From VXNE01 sp965248075 (GTDB lineage: Bacteria > Pseudomonadota > Gammaproteobacteria > Pseudomonadales > Azotimanducaceae): a stretch of 64,000 nucleotides of DNA. The notes beneath the pieces are model-generated. The model made no database searches, was not told the origin of the DNA, and worked only from the letters and a program-made list of their open reading frames with translations. Every line of letters starts with the position of its first letter. Within the stretch, counting starts at the first letter, position 1. Of the stretch, positions 42,632-50,953 are shown in pieces. The stretch is from positions 1,798,001-1,862,000 of the forward strand of contig CBDFIL010000003.1 in the NCBI GenBank assembly GCA_965248075.1, given 5' to 3'. The translations under genes were made by a program, and so were the position numbers.

Positions 42632-43456
42632 TCAGGCCGATCCTGAGAAGCGCTTGCGGAGGAACGGGTTGACCTGCGTCTCCGGATTCGCGTTCGGGTC
42701 GAAGACGAGCTTGCCATCCGCCACGAACGGTACCGCCTGCGCCCACAGGTCGCCGTACGTCCCGTAAATCGGCTCCCGACTGTACTGGGCCAGGTACGCC
42801 CGTCGCTGGCGGCCCGTGGTGTTCGCGCCGCTGCGGTGCAGGCTCGTACTCGAGAAGACCACGACGCTGCCCGCCGGGGCTTCGACGACTTCGCCGGTCG
42901 CGCCGCCCTCGTAGCCGACGAGGTCGTTGGTACCCTCCTCCCGGCGGTGCGGGAACACCGTATCCCGCGACCCCACACGGTCGTGCGGCAACACGGAAAT
43001 CGTGCCGTTCTCGCGGGTCATGTCGTCCAGCGCGCACCAGCACGTCAGGTAGGGCGCGTGCACGTTGTCGGGATCGAGGAAGCGCAGGTATCCCGAGTCC
43101 TGGTGCCACGCGAAGCGCATGCCCTGTTCGGCGCCCTTGACCACCCACTGCTCGTTGAAGAGGTACGCGGTCGGCCCGAGCAGCGCCGTGGTCACCGCGC
43201 GCATGAGCCCGCCGAACAGGAAGTCCGGCAGACGCTCGCTCTCCCGGTAGCGGTTGCTGATGAAGTAGCGTCGGCCGCGATGCGTGATGCCGTAGGTATC
43301 CGTGCCGCGCTCGACGAGCCAGCGGTCGGTGCGCGCCACGAACTCGTCGCACTCCTCGCGCAGCATGGCGAGCGTGGCCGTATCGATGACGGCTTCGAGG
43401 ACCACGAAACCGTCGCGCTCGAACGCGCGGCGCAGCGTGGCGTCGATCTCATGCAT
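42632..43456 (-). CDS. Phytanoyl-CoA dioxygenase family (PhyH) Fe(II)/2-oxoglutarate oxygenase
   Basis: This protein of 274 residues has a double-stranded beta-helix fold. The iron triad is visible as WHQDSGYL (HxD) and SSTSLHRSGANTTG (distal His), with RRAYLAQYS supplying the 2-oxoglutarate-binding Arg. The N-terminal FERDGFVVLEAVIDTATLAM pattern is typical of PhyH proteins. It would hydroxylate an unknown small molecule using oxygen and 2-oxoglutarate. Followed by glyA about 100 bases downstream on the same strand. Confidence 0.9.
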   Translation of the reverse strand: MHEIDATLRRAFERDGFVVLEAVIDTATLAMLREECDEFVARTDRWLVERGTDTYGITHRGRRYFISNRYRESERLPDFLFGGLMRAVTTALLGPTAYLFNEQWVVKGAEQGMRFAWHQDSGYLRFLDPDNVHAPYLTCWCALDDMTRENGTISVLPHDRVGSRDTVFPHRREEGTNDLVGYEGGATGEVVEAPAGSVVVFSSTSLHRSGANTTGRQRRAYLAQYSREPIYGTYGDLWAQAVPFVADGKLVFDPNANPETQVNPFLRKRFSGSA

Positions 43457-43747
43457 GGTCGTCTGGCGGCACTGGGGCTCCTACCCTGAACCGGTCCCGG
43501 GTGGGAGCGGTTCCTCTCCAGGCGGCCAATATGGGCGAGGCCACGGGCGGATGCAACGCGCTTCGCCGATCAGGACCGTCAAGCCAACGCCTCACCGTTC
43601 ATGGGCCGAAGGCGTTCCAATAGATCGGGGTCGCGTTCCAGCATGTCCGCCTAGCCGACACCGACTGTCGGGTGCGACGCGTTGCACCCTCGCCGGCGGT
43701 TCCTGCCGCTTCTCAACCGTCGCTACTCCAATCAGGCCGGATACCGA
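43457..43747. other. Intergenic region behind the Xre/MbcA gene
   Basis: About 290 bases. This is where a RES-type toxin gene would be expected after an Xre/MbcA antitoxin on the minus strand, but no open frame of that kind is present. The only coding-like piece is a 21-codon minus frame (MLERDPDLLERLRPMNGEAL), which I cannot assign. Confidence 0.4.
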
Positions 43748-44107
43748 TCAGGTATAGCGTGGGTTCGACATGGCTTGAATGGCTTCCAGGACCTCCTGGA
43801 TACGGCCTTCCTGGATGAGATCGGCAGGACGCAGACCGCTGAAACACCTATGCCGCGAGTATAGCCATGCGCGCGCCGTTTTCGGATCCGAGTAGAACTC
43901 CGAGAGCCGTTCCACGATGTACTCCAGGTCAACGAGCAGGTTCTCCTTTTTCGGCCTTGGATAGGCTCGGCCGTGGTTCCATCTGGAAACTGTCTCCGGC
44001 GTCGTTCCCAGCATGTTGGCGACGTCGACCGAGCGTATCGCCGCCCTTGTCCTCAACAGCTCCAGCTTTTCCGCCACCGCGTTCCTTTCCGCTGCTACAT
44101 CTGTCAT
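43748..44107 (-). CDS. Xre/MbcA/ParS-type antitoxin-like protein
   Basis: This protein of 119 residues has an N-terminal helix-turn-helix (VDVANMLGTTPETVSRWNHG) and a C-terminal toxin-binding region like DUF2384 (EFYSDPKTARAWLYSRHRCF then GLRPADLIQEG and VLEAIQAM). Such proteins are antitoxins of RES-type NAD-degrading toxins. No RES toxin follows, so it is an orphan, a solitary regulator or the survivor of a pair. GGAGG is well placed before the ATG. Confidence 0.75.
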   Translation of the reverse strand: MTDVAAERNAVAEKLELLRTRAAIRSVDVANMLGTTPETVSRWNHGRAYPRPKKENLLVDLEYIVERLSEFYSDPKTARAWLYSRHRCFSGLRPADLIQEGRIQEVLEAIQAMSNPRYT

Positions 44108-44229
44108 CCCTTGCCTCCAATCCGATTCGCCCCGCACAGGGCACAATTCAACCGCGCGCCACCCGGCGCCGGGGTATCCGCGAGAGACACTCCCTCGACA
44201 ACCCTCGGCGAACGAGATCGTGCGCGCCG

Positions 44230-44775
44230 TCAGTGGATGGTGTGCCGCACCTTCCGGCGGAGCGCCACGACCGCGCGCTGAACGTCGTCCAGACCCGGAT
44301 CGACGACCAGCAGGCGCTCGAAGGCCAGCAGCGCCGACGACTCGTCCCCGGCGCGCAGGCAGATCTGACCGAAGCCTCCCAGGGCGCCGAAGTGCCGTGG
44401 CTCCCGTTCCAGCGTCCGGGCAATGTCCCCGAGGCTCTCGCCATCCCGGTTCTCGATGAAGCGCAGGGTAGCCCGCTTGTTCCACGCTTCCGCCCAGTCC
44501 GGCCACTGCGTGACCATCCCGTCGAGGGTCGCACCGGCGTTCGTGAGATTACCGGTCTCGAGGGCACTCACGGCGCTGCGCATGGCGTGCACGGCGTCGT
44601 CCTCCGGATGCGAACACCAGATCGCCCAGATGCGCCCCCTCGTGTGAGCCCGATCTTCGGCGCTGCCCGTGCGCAGCTTCTCGAACAGGCCGTCCAGTTC
44701 CGGCGTGTCGCTCGGCGGCTCTGCGTTCATCGCGGCGAGCGTCAGGTGGATGGGCATTGCATGTGGGTCCAGCAT
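44230..44775 (-). CDS. Tetratricopeptide-repeat protein
   Basis: This protein of 181 residues has two to three TPR-like helix pairs: SAVSALETGNLTNAGATLDG, QWPDWAEAWNKRATLRFIEN, EREPRHFGALGGFGQICLRA and GDESSALLAFERLLVVDPGL. There is no clear signal peptide. It resembles small TPR proteins of proteobacteria with a scaffold role of unknown kind. The GC-rich 245 bases upstream have no gene. Confidence 0.82.
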   Translation of the reverse strand: MLDPHAMPIHLTLAAMNAEPPSDTPELDGLFEKLRTGSAEDRAHTRGRIWAIWCSHPEDDAVHAMRSAVSALETGNLTNAGATLDGMVTQWPDWAEAWNKRATLRFIENRDGESLGDIARTLEREPRHFGALGGFGQICLRAGDESSALLAFERLLVVDPGLDDVQRAVVALRRKVRHTIH

Positions 44776-45020
44776 GGACTTGCTCCGTTAGGGTCTCGCG
44801 GGACCGAGCGCTCTGGCTCGCATCGAAGTCTGCCCACCCGTCCCGGAAGCCGCAAGGCACGCGACGCGCCTGTGCGCGCTCCGGGTAGAACGGCCGTTGC
44901 GGATCGGCACGCCGTCCTGGCTGCACCCGGTTAGGATGGGCCGCCCGAACGCTCCACCGCCGCCGCCATGCACCGCCGTCTTGCCCTCACTCTCGCAAGC
45001 TCCCGCCGGGCGGCACTCCA

Positions 45021-46559
45021 ATGAAGCTCGACCGGCTCGTACAAACCTCGCTCGCGGTGGCGGCCACGCGGAGCAGGAACGCCAAGCGCGATGCACTCGC
45101 CGAGGTCATCCGCGCGATGGACGGCGAGGAGTTGCCGGTCGGTGTCGCCTACCTGTCCGGGATACTGCCACAGGGACGGGTCGGCGTCGGGCCGGCGGCC
45201 ATCCGCGACAGCGCAGCCGTGCTTCCGGCGCCGGTGCCGAGCCTGTCGCTCAGGGAAGCGCATGCAGCCGTCGAGCGGGTCCGGTCCCCCGCGGGACCCG
45301 GTTCCGCCGAGGCGCGCCGGGCGGCACTACGGGCCCTCTTCGGGCGATGCGTTCCCGACGAGCTGCAGTTCCTGATCCGGCTGTTCGTCGGCGAGTTGCG
45401 TCAGGGGGCTCTCGACGGCGTCATGGTGGAGGCGATCGCCAAGGCGGCCCAATGCAGTGGCGCCGACGTACGGCGCGCCTACATGTTGCGCCCGGACCTG
45501 GCTCATGTCGCCACCGTCGCCATGCGTGACGGCGCAGCGGGATTGCGCAGCGTGCGCCTGTCCCTCGGCACGCCGATACAGTCCATGCTGGCACAGACCG
45601 CCGATGACGTCGGCGACGCGGTCGATGCCATGCAGCGTGCCGTGATCGACTACAAGATGGACGGCGCGCGCGTGCAGGTCCACAAGGCGGGGACGGAGGT
45701 GGCCGTCTTCTCGCGGCAGCACAACGACGTCTCGTCCAGCGTCCCGGAAGTGGTCGAAGCCGTCGTCGCGATGCCCGCCAGCTCCCTGGTCCTCGACGGC
45801 GAGGTGATCGGGTTCGACGGCGCCGGCCGCCCTCTGCCGTTCCAGACGACGATGCGCCGGTTCGGGCGCCGCCGGGATGTCGCCACGCTACGCGCGGAGT
45901 TGCCCGTCGCGCCGCGTTTCTTCGACTGCCTGCACGCCGACGGCGAGGACATCCTCGGCCAGCCGCTGACGGAGCGTCTGGCACTGCTCGACGCGATCGT
46001 TGCGCCGGCGTTGCGGATGCCCCGGATCGAGACGCTCGAAGCCGCCGTCGCGACCGCGTTTCTCGACGGCGCCCTGGCCGCCGGCCACGAGGGCGTCATG
46101 GTCAAGGACCCGGCGTCCGCCTACGCGGCCGGCAGTCGCGGCAAGGCGTGGCTCAAGGTCAAGTCCGCCCACAGCCTGGACCTCGTGGTGCTGGCCGCCG
46201 AGTGGGGACACGGGCGTCGCCGCGGCAAGCTGAGCAACCTGCATCTCGGCGCCCGCGATCCGGGCACGGGTGGGTTCGTCATGCTCGGCAAGACCTTCAA
46301 GGGCCTGACCGACGCCATGCTCGCGTGGCAGACCCGGGCGCTGCTCGACCTCGAGGTCTCCCGCGACAGCTATACCGTCTACGTCGAACCGCGCCTGGTC
46401 GTGGAGATTCTCTGCAACGAAGTACAGACGAGCCCGCACTATCCCGCGGGCCTCGCCTTGCGCTTCGCGCGGGTCAAACGCTATCGGACAGACAAGCGAC
46501 CGGATGCCGCCGACACGTTGGACACGGTTCGCGCATTGCACACCGGCGCGGACGAGTAG
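45021..46559 (+). CDS. ATP-dependent DNA ligase
   Basis: This protein of 512 residues has an N-terminal helical DNA-binding domain (about 1-190), then the adenylation domain with motif I AVIDYKMDGARVQVH (Lys212 takes AMP), SLVLDGEVIGFDGAGR (motif III region), EGVMVKDPASAY (motif IV) and AWLKVKSAHSLDLVVLAAEW (motif V), and a C-terminal OB fold. The layout matches archaeal/actinobacterial-type replicative-like ATP ligases. No Ku or LigD-type partner is adjacent, so it is an accessory ligase rather than part of a visible NHEJ operon. Confidence 0.92.
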   Translation: MKLDRLVQTSLAVAATRSRNAKRDALAEVIRAMDGEELPVGVAYLSGILPQGRVGVGPAAIRDSAAVLPAPVPSLSLREAHAAVERVRSPAGPGSAEARRAALRALFGRCVPDELQFLIRLFVGELRQGALDGVMVEAIAKAAQCSGADVRRAYMLRPDLAHVATVAMRDGAAGLRSVRLSLGTPIQSMLAQTADDVGDAVDAMQRAVIDYKMDGARVQVHKAGTEVAVFSRQHNDVSSSVPEVVEAVVAMPASSLVLDGEVIGFDGAGRPLPFQTTMRRFGRRRDVATLRAELPVAPRFFDCLHADGEDILGQPLTERLALLDAIVAPALRMPRIETLEAAVATAFLDGALAAGHEGVMVKDPASAYAAGSRGKAWLKVKSAHSLDLVVLAAEWGHGRRRGKLSNLHLGARDPGTGGFVMLGKTFKGLTDAMLAWQTRALLDLEVSRDSYTVYVEPRLVVEILCNEVQTSPHYPAGLALRFARVKRYRTDKRPDAADTLDTVRALHTGADE

Positions 46560-46600
46560 TTTCCGGTACGCGCCCCCCGCCATGCCAAGGCGCGTTCGCT

Positions 46601-47881
46601 TCAACCCTCCGGCAGCCGAAACGCCAACAGCACGTTGCCGGGCATCTGGCCGAAGAGGGCATAGCCGGACTGCACGAACAGCATGTCGCCGGCCACCTGG
46701 ATACCGGCGTTGTCGAGGGCGCCGCCATGCGCGTCGACGCCGTTGACCGACTCGTACTCGCGCACGGTGTCGTACCTCCACAGGACCGCGCCGTCGGCGA
46801 GAGAGAAGGCGTACGCGGTGCCGTCGAGAGACCCCGCGAAGGCCAGGTCCGCCGTGGCGCTCGCGGCCGCCGAGAAGCCGTAGAAGAAGGAGCACTCGGG
46901 CCACGTATCCTCTCGAGAGAACCAGTCCGCCCGATCGAGTTCGCAGCCGCGGATCGCCTTGTGCGTCCACGCCAGGTTCCCGGTGGCCAGATCGAGTGCG
47001 TACACGCCGGGTTTCGGCACGTAGTCCTCGCGCGGGATTTCCGGGTCGGCCGTTGCCATGTCGAGCGCCACGATCGCGTCGGACAGGTCGGTGGCCGGCG
47101 TCGACGTGTTTTCCCCCGTGCCGACGTAGATGCGTCCCCGCTGCGCGTCGATCGTCGGCGTGGTCCACACGGCCGCGCCCGACGGACCCCACATCTGGGT
47201 TCCGGCATCGCTCTCGTAGGTCTTTTCCGCCGGCGGCGTCATGCGGGTCGTCCAGAGAATCTCCCCGGTGGCCGCGTCCAGCGCCTGTACCGCCCCGTGG
47301 CTCTTGCAGCATTCGTACTCCGGGTTCGTCGCGAGGACGACGCCGAACGCCGAAACGGGTACGAACAGCGTACCGCCGTGGTGCGCGATGCCGCCCGTCA
47401 GCATGGAGGCGTCGAAGAGGCCCACCTCGCTGGTCCAGATGCCCTCGCCCGTGCGGGCGTCCACCGCGTGGACGGACGAGGCCACATCGCCAAGGAACAG
47501 CGCGCCGCGGTCCTCGACATGGCCGAGCGCGAGCGGCGTACGCAGGGGCGTTTCCGAGGCGTAGTGCCACTTGACGCAGCCCCAGTCCCGATCCAGGGCG
47601 AACAGGTTCCCGCTGACGGACGCGACGAACACGGTGTCCGCGGTGACGACCGGGTGCGAGCGCGCCTCCGCCGCGTCCGGCAGACCGAACGCCCAGACGA
47701 GTTCGAGGTTCCCGACATTCTCCGCATCGATCGATGTCGCTGCCTGAAAGCGGGTATTGCCCGTCTCGAATCCCCAGCCGGGCACGGCTGCGTCCAGCGA
47801 CACGTCGACGTCCGCGTAGCGCGATCCGCCGTCGGAAACGCCCCCGGGAGAGACGCCGCAATACACCTTCCTTGACCCCAA
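46601..47881 (-). CDS. PQQ-type beta-propeller protein, possibly truncated at the N-terminus
   Basis: This protein of about 426 residues has repeated propeller blades with the PQQ pattern: NLFALDRDWGCVKWHYASET, SSVHAVDARTGEGIWTSEVG, AVQALDAATGEILWTTRMTP, GVYALDLATGNLAWTHKAIR and AYAFSLADGAVLWRYDTVRE. A vicinal Cys pair (NPEYECCKSHG) is typical of quinoprotein alcohol dehydrogenases. Relatives usually have a signal peptide and often a cytochrome c part before WGFETGNTRFQ; here the upstream sequence (RKVYCGVSPGGVSDGG) has no signal. I propose the TTG at 47881 because GAGG lies six bases before it, though a GTG at 47866 is also possible. A family 2 repeat lies just upstream, so the 5' part may have been lost. 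Confidence 0.7.
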   Translation of the reverse strand: MGSRKVYCGVSPGGVSDGGSRYADVDVSLDAAVPGWGFETGNTRFQAATSIDAENVGNLELVWAFGLPDAAEARSHPVVTADTVFVASVSGNLFALDRDWGCVKWHYASETPLRTPLALGHVEDRGALFLGDVASSVHAVDARTGEGIWTSEVGLFDASMLTGGIAHHGGTLFVPVSAFGVVLATNPEYECCKSHGAVQALDAATGEILWTTRMTPPAEKTYESDAGTQMWGPSGAAVWTTPTIDAQRGRIYVGTGENTSTPATDLSDAIVALDMATADPEIPREDYVPKPGVYALDLATGNLAWTHKAIRGCELDRADWFSREDTWPECSFFYGFSAAASATADLAFAGSLDGTAYAFSLADGAVLWRYDTVREYESVNGVDAHGGALDNAGIQVAGDMLFVQSGYALFGQMPGNVLLAFRLPEG

Positions 47882-47902
47882 GATGCGCCTCGTCAGTTGG
47901 GG

Positions 47903-47951
47903 TAGCGCGCGAACTTCGTTCGCGTAAGGAGTTTCGCTTACGCGAGACTCC
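47903..47951. repeat. Palindromic repeat, family 2, divergent copy C
   Basis: TAGCGCGCGAACTTCGTTCG followed by GGAGTTTCGC / GCGAGACTCC stems. It shares the TAGCGCG opening and the (G)AGTTTCGC arm with copies A and B, with changed stem bases that keep pairing. It lies between two divergent genes. Confidence 0.6.
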
Positions 47952-48021
47952 CGTGGAGCCCAACGCTGACGCGCCCTCGAAGCGGCGTGCCGGACGCAAC
48001 GTCCGACACCTGTTAGCATCG

Positions 48022-49869
48022 ATGTCGATGACGATAGTCCGGTCCACACTAACTCTGCTGGCCGCATGCGCGGCTGTGGCGACGCATGCGGTCGAATACC
48101 GTCACGGCCTCTCGTACATCGAACCCCTCAAGTATCCAGCGGATTTCGAGCACTTCGACTTCGTCAATCCCGACGCCCCGAAGGGCGGCGTCCTGCGCAT
48201 TCCACAGATGGGTACGTTCGACAATTTCAACTACATCGCCGAGAAGGGGCGCGACGCGGAGGGCCTCGACGACCTCCTGCACGACCGCCTGATGGAGGAC
48301 TCCAAGGACGAGCCGGCGAGCTGGTACGGCCGGCTGGCCACCGGCATCGCCGTCGAGCCCGACTACCGCTGGGTGCAGTTCCGACTGAACGAGAACGCCC
48401 GCTGGCACGACGGGACCCCGCTCACGGCGCGCGACGTCGTGTTCACCTTCGACGCGATGAAGGAACACAGCGCCGTCTACTACAAGTCCGCCCTGCTCGA
48501 CCTCGACCGCGTCGAGATCGTCTCCGAGAACGAGGTGCGCTTCGTCACCCGGGAAGGCCGGCGCCGCAACCCGCTGCTGCCCTTCGTCTACGCCGAGTTC
48601 CGCATCTTCCCCGAGCACTACTGGGCGGAACGCGACATCGGAAAGACGGCGGTCGAGCCGCCCCTCGGCAGCGGGCCCTACCGCGTGGCGGATTACGATT
48701 TCGGCCGCTCGGTCACCTACGAGCGCGTGGACGACTACTGGGGCGCGGACCTCCCGACCATGAAGGGACGCTTCAACTTCGACCGGGTCAAGTATGACTA
48801 CTTCCGCGACGAGCACATCATGCTGGAGGCCCACAAGGCCGACATCATCGACGTCCGCCAGGAGACGGTGTCGAAGAACTGGGCCACCCAGTACAACTTC
48901 CCCGCCGTCCGCGCCGGGGTCTTCAAGCGCGAGCTCCTCCACATCACGCGGCCGTGGGGGCTGTGGTGGCCAACGTTCTGGAACATGGACCGGGCACGCT
49001 TCCAGGACGCCAGGGTGCGCGAGGCGCTCTGGCTGCTGTACGACTTCCCCTACATCAACCGCGTGATCCTGTTCGGTTTCTACGACCACGGGCACAGCTT
49101 CTTCCACAACTCGAAGATGGCCCAGTCGGGACTCCCGTCCGAAGACGAACTCGAACTCCTCGAACCCTTCCGCGACCAGTTGCCGGAGCGCCTGTTCACC
49201 CAACCCTTCCGGGCGCCGCCGTCGACCGGGTTCGGCTACAACCGGGAGAACATGGAGCGGGCCATCGCCCTGTTCCGCGAGGCCGGTTGGGTGATCGACG
49301 ACGGCGTGATGCGCAACGTCGAGACCGGCGAACCCTTCACCGTCGACTTCATCTTCATCGCCGCCACGACGCTGCGCGCGTACATGCCGTACCTCCATGC
49401 CCTGAACCGCGTCGGCATCGCGACCACGGGCCGCGCGCCCGAGAACTCCAACTGGCTGTACCGCATGCGCACCGGCGCGTTCGACGCCGGCGTGCAGAAC
49501 TACGTGCCCGCCAATACCCCGGGTTTCCAACTCGAGTCCCGTTTCGGCAGCGCGGCCGCGGACGCGGACTACAGCCTGAACTGGCCGAACATCCGCGACC
49601 CCGTCCTCGACGCACTCATCCTCAGGGTGCAGGCCGCCGACAACGCGCGCGACTTCTACGCGGCCACGCGCGCATTCGACCGCGTGCTGCTGTGGCGCTT
49701 CTACTTCGTCCCCGCCATGGCGCAGCCCGGCTTCCGCCTCGTCTACTGGGACAAGTTCGGCATCCCGGAGAGCGGCCCGCTGCTGCACCCGCAGTACACC
49801 GAGAACTGGTGGTGGGACGAGGCGAAGGCGCGCCACGTCGCCGACGGGATCGTACGGCTCGGGGACTGA
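48022..49869 (+). CDS. YejA-like extracellular solute-binding protein
   Basis: This protein of 615 residues has a signal peptide (TIVRSTLTLLAACAAVATHA) and family 5 features: YRHGLSYIEPLKYPADFEHF, VNPDAPKGGVLRIPQMGTFD, NARWHDGTPLTARDVVFTFD, PPLGSGPYRVADYDFGRSVT and NWWWDEAKARHVADG. It binds peptides or peptide-like compounds. An ATG at 48028 is an alternative start. It is followed one base later by a YejB-type permease and then by YejE. It is clearly paralogous to the protein at 6549-8384. Confidence 0.92.
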   Translation: MSMTIVRSTLTLLAACAAVATHAVEYRHGLSYIEPLKYPADFEHFDFVNPDAPKGGVLRIPQMGTFDNFNYIAEKGRDAEGLDDLLHDRLMEDSKDEPASWYGRLATGIAVEPDYRWVQFRLNENARWHDGTPLTARDVVFTFDAMKEHSAVYYKSALLDLDRVEIVSENEVRFVTREGRRRNPLLPFVYAEFRIFPEHYWAERDIGKTAVEPPLGSGPYRVADYDFGRSVTYERVDDYWGADLPTMKGRFNFDRVKYDYFRDEHIMLEAHKADIIDVRQETVSKNWATQYNFPAVRAGVFKRELLHITRPWGLWWPTFWNMDRARFQDARVREALWLLYDFPYINRVILFGFYDHGHSFFHNSKMAQSGLPSEDELELLEPFRDQLPERLFTQPFRAPPSTGFGYNRENMERAIALFREAGWVIDDGVMRNVETGEPFTVDFIFIAATTLRAYMPYLHALNRVGIATTGRAPENSNWLYRMRTGAFDAGVQNYVPANTPGFQLESRFGSAAADADYSLNWPNIRDPVLDALILRVQAADNARDFYAATRAFDRVLLWRFYFVPAMAQPGFRLVYWDKFGIPESGPLLHPQYTENWWWDEAKARHVADGIVRLGD

Positions 49870-49870
49870 C

Positions 49871-50953
49871 ATGGGCCGCTACATCCTCCGCCGCCTCGCA
49901 CTGATCGTGCCCACGATCTTCGGCATCATCCTCATCAACTTCGTCATCGTGCAGTTCGCCCCGGGCGGGCCCATCGAGCAGATCATCGCGAGCGTCACGG
50001 CGGGACAGATGTCGGCCACGGCCCGCATCAGCGGCGGTGGGGACACGGGGGCGCTGCAGAGCACGGCGATGGAGAGCACGGCGGCCAGCTACGGCCTGGA
50101 TCCCGAACTGCTCAAGGACCTCGAGCGCCAGTTCGGCTTCGACCGGCCGGCCCACGAGCGCTTCCTCACGATGGTCTGGAACTACATACGGTTCGAGTTC
50201 GGGACGAGCTACTTCCAGGACCGCCCGGTGGTGGACCTCGTCATCGAGCGCCTGCCAGTCTCGATCTCGCTGGGGCTCTGGTCGCTGCTGCTGATCTACG
50301 GCATCTCCATCCCTCTCGGCATCGCCAAGGCGGTACGGGACGGCTCGCGTTTCGACATCTGGACGAGCACCGTGATCTTCGTCGGCTATGCGGTGCCGGG
50401 GTTCCTGTTCGCGATCCTCCTCATCGTCGTTTTCGCCGGCGGCAACTACCTCGACATCTTTCCGCTACGGGGCCTGGTTTCGGACAACTGGGACGACCTC
50501 TCCTGGCCGGACCGCATCGGCGACTACTTCTGGCACCTGACGCTGCCCATCGCCTCGCTCACGATCGGCGGGTTCGCGACCCTCACGATGCTGACCAAGA
50601 ACTCGTTCCTCGAGGAGATCGGCAAGCAGTTCGTGCTGACCGCCCGGGCCAAGGGGCTGGCGGAGAACCGCGTGCTCTACGGGCACGTCTTCCGCAACGC
50701 GATGCTCATCATCATCGCCGGCTTCCCCGCGGCCTTCGTCGGGATTCTCTTCACCGGCTCGCTCCTGATCGAGGTGATCTTCTCCCTCGACGGCATCGGG
50801 CTCCTCTCCTACGAGGCGGTAGTGAAGCGCGACTACCCGATCCTGTTCGCGACGGTGTTCGTGTTCAGCCTGATCGGGCTGGTCATGCACCTCGTGGGGG
50901 ACCTCACCTATGTGCTGGTCGATCCCCGCATCGACTTCGAGACACGCGAATGA
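49871..50953 (+). CDS. Yej-type ABC transporter permease (YejB-like)
   Basis: This protein of 360 residues opens MGRYILRRLALIVPTIFGII, has a large periplasmic loop after the first membrane segment (FAPGGPIEQIIASVTAGQMS), and continues through five or six segments to the EAA-type loop (FVLTARAKGLAENRVLYGHV) and PRIDFETRE at the end. This layout is that of YejB/DppB permeases. It overlaps the next permease gene by four bases (ATGA). Confidence 0.93.
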   Translation: MGRYILRRLALIVPTIFGIILINFVIVQFAPGGPIEQIIASVTAGQMSATARISGGGDTGALQSTAMESTAASYGLDPELLKDLERQFGFDRPAHERFLTMVWNYIRFEFGTSYFQDRPVVDLVIERLPVSISLGLWSLLLIYGISIPLGIAKAVRDGSRFDIWTSTVIFVGYAVPGFLFAILLIVVFAGGNYLDIFPLRGLVSDNWDDLSWPDRIGDYFWHLTLPIASLTIGGFATLTMLTKNSFLEEIGKQFVLTARAKGLAENRVLYGHVFRNAMLIIIAGFPAAFVGILFTGSLLIEVIFSLDGIGLLSYEAVVKRDYPILFATVFVFSLIGLVMHLVGDLTYVLVDPRIDFETRE

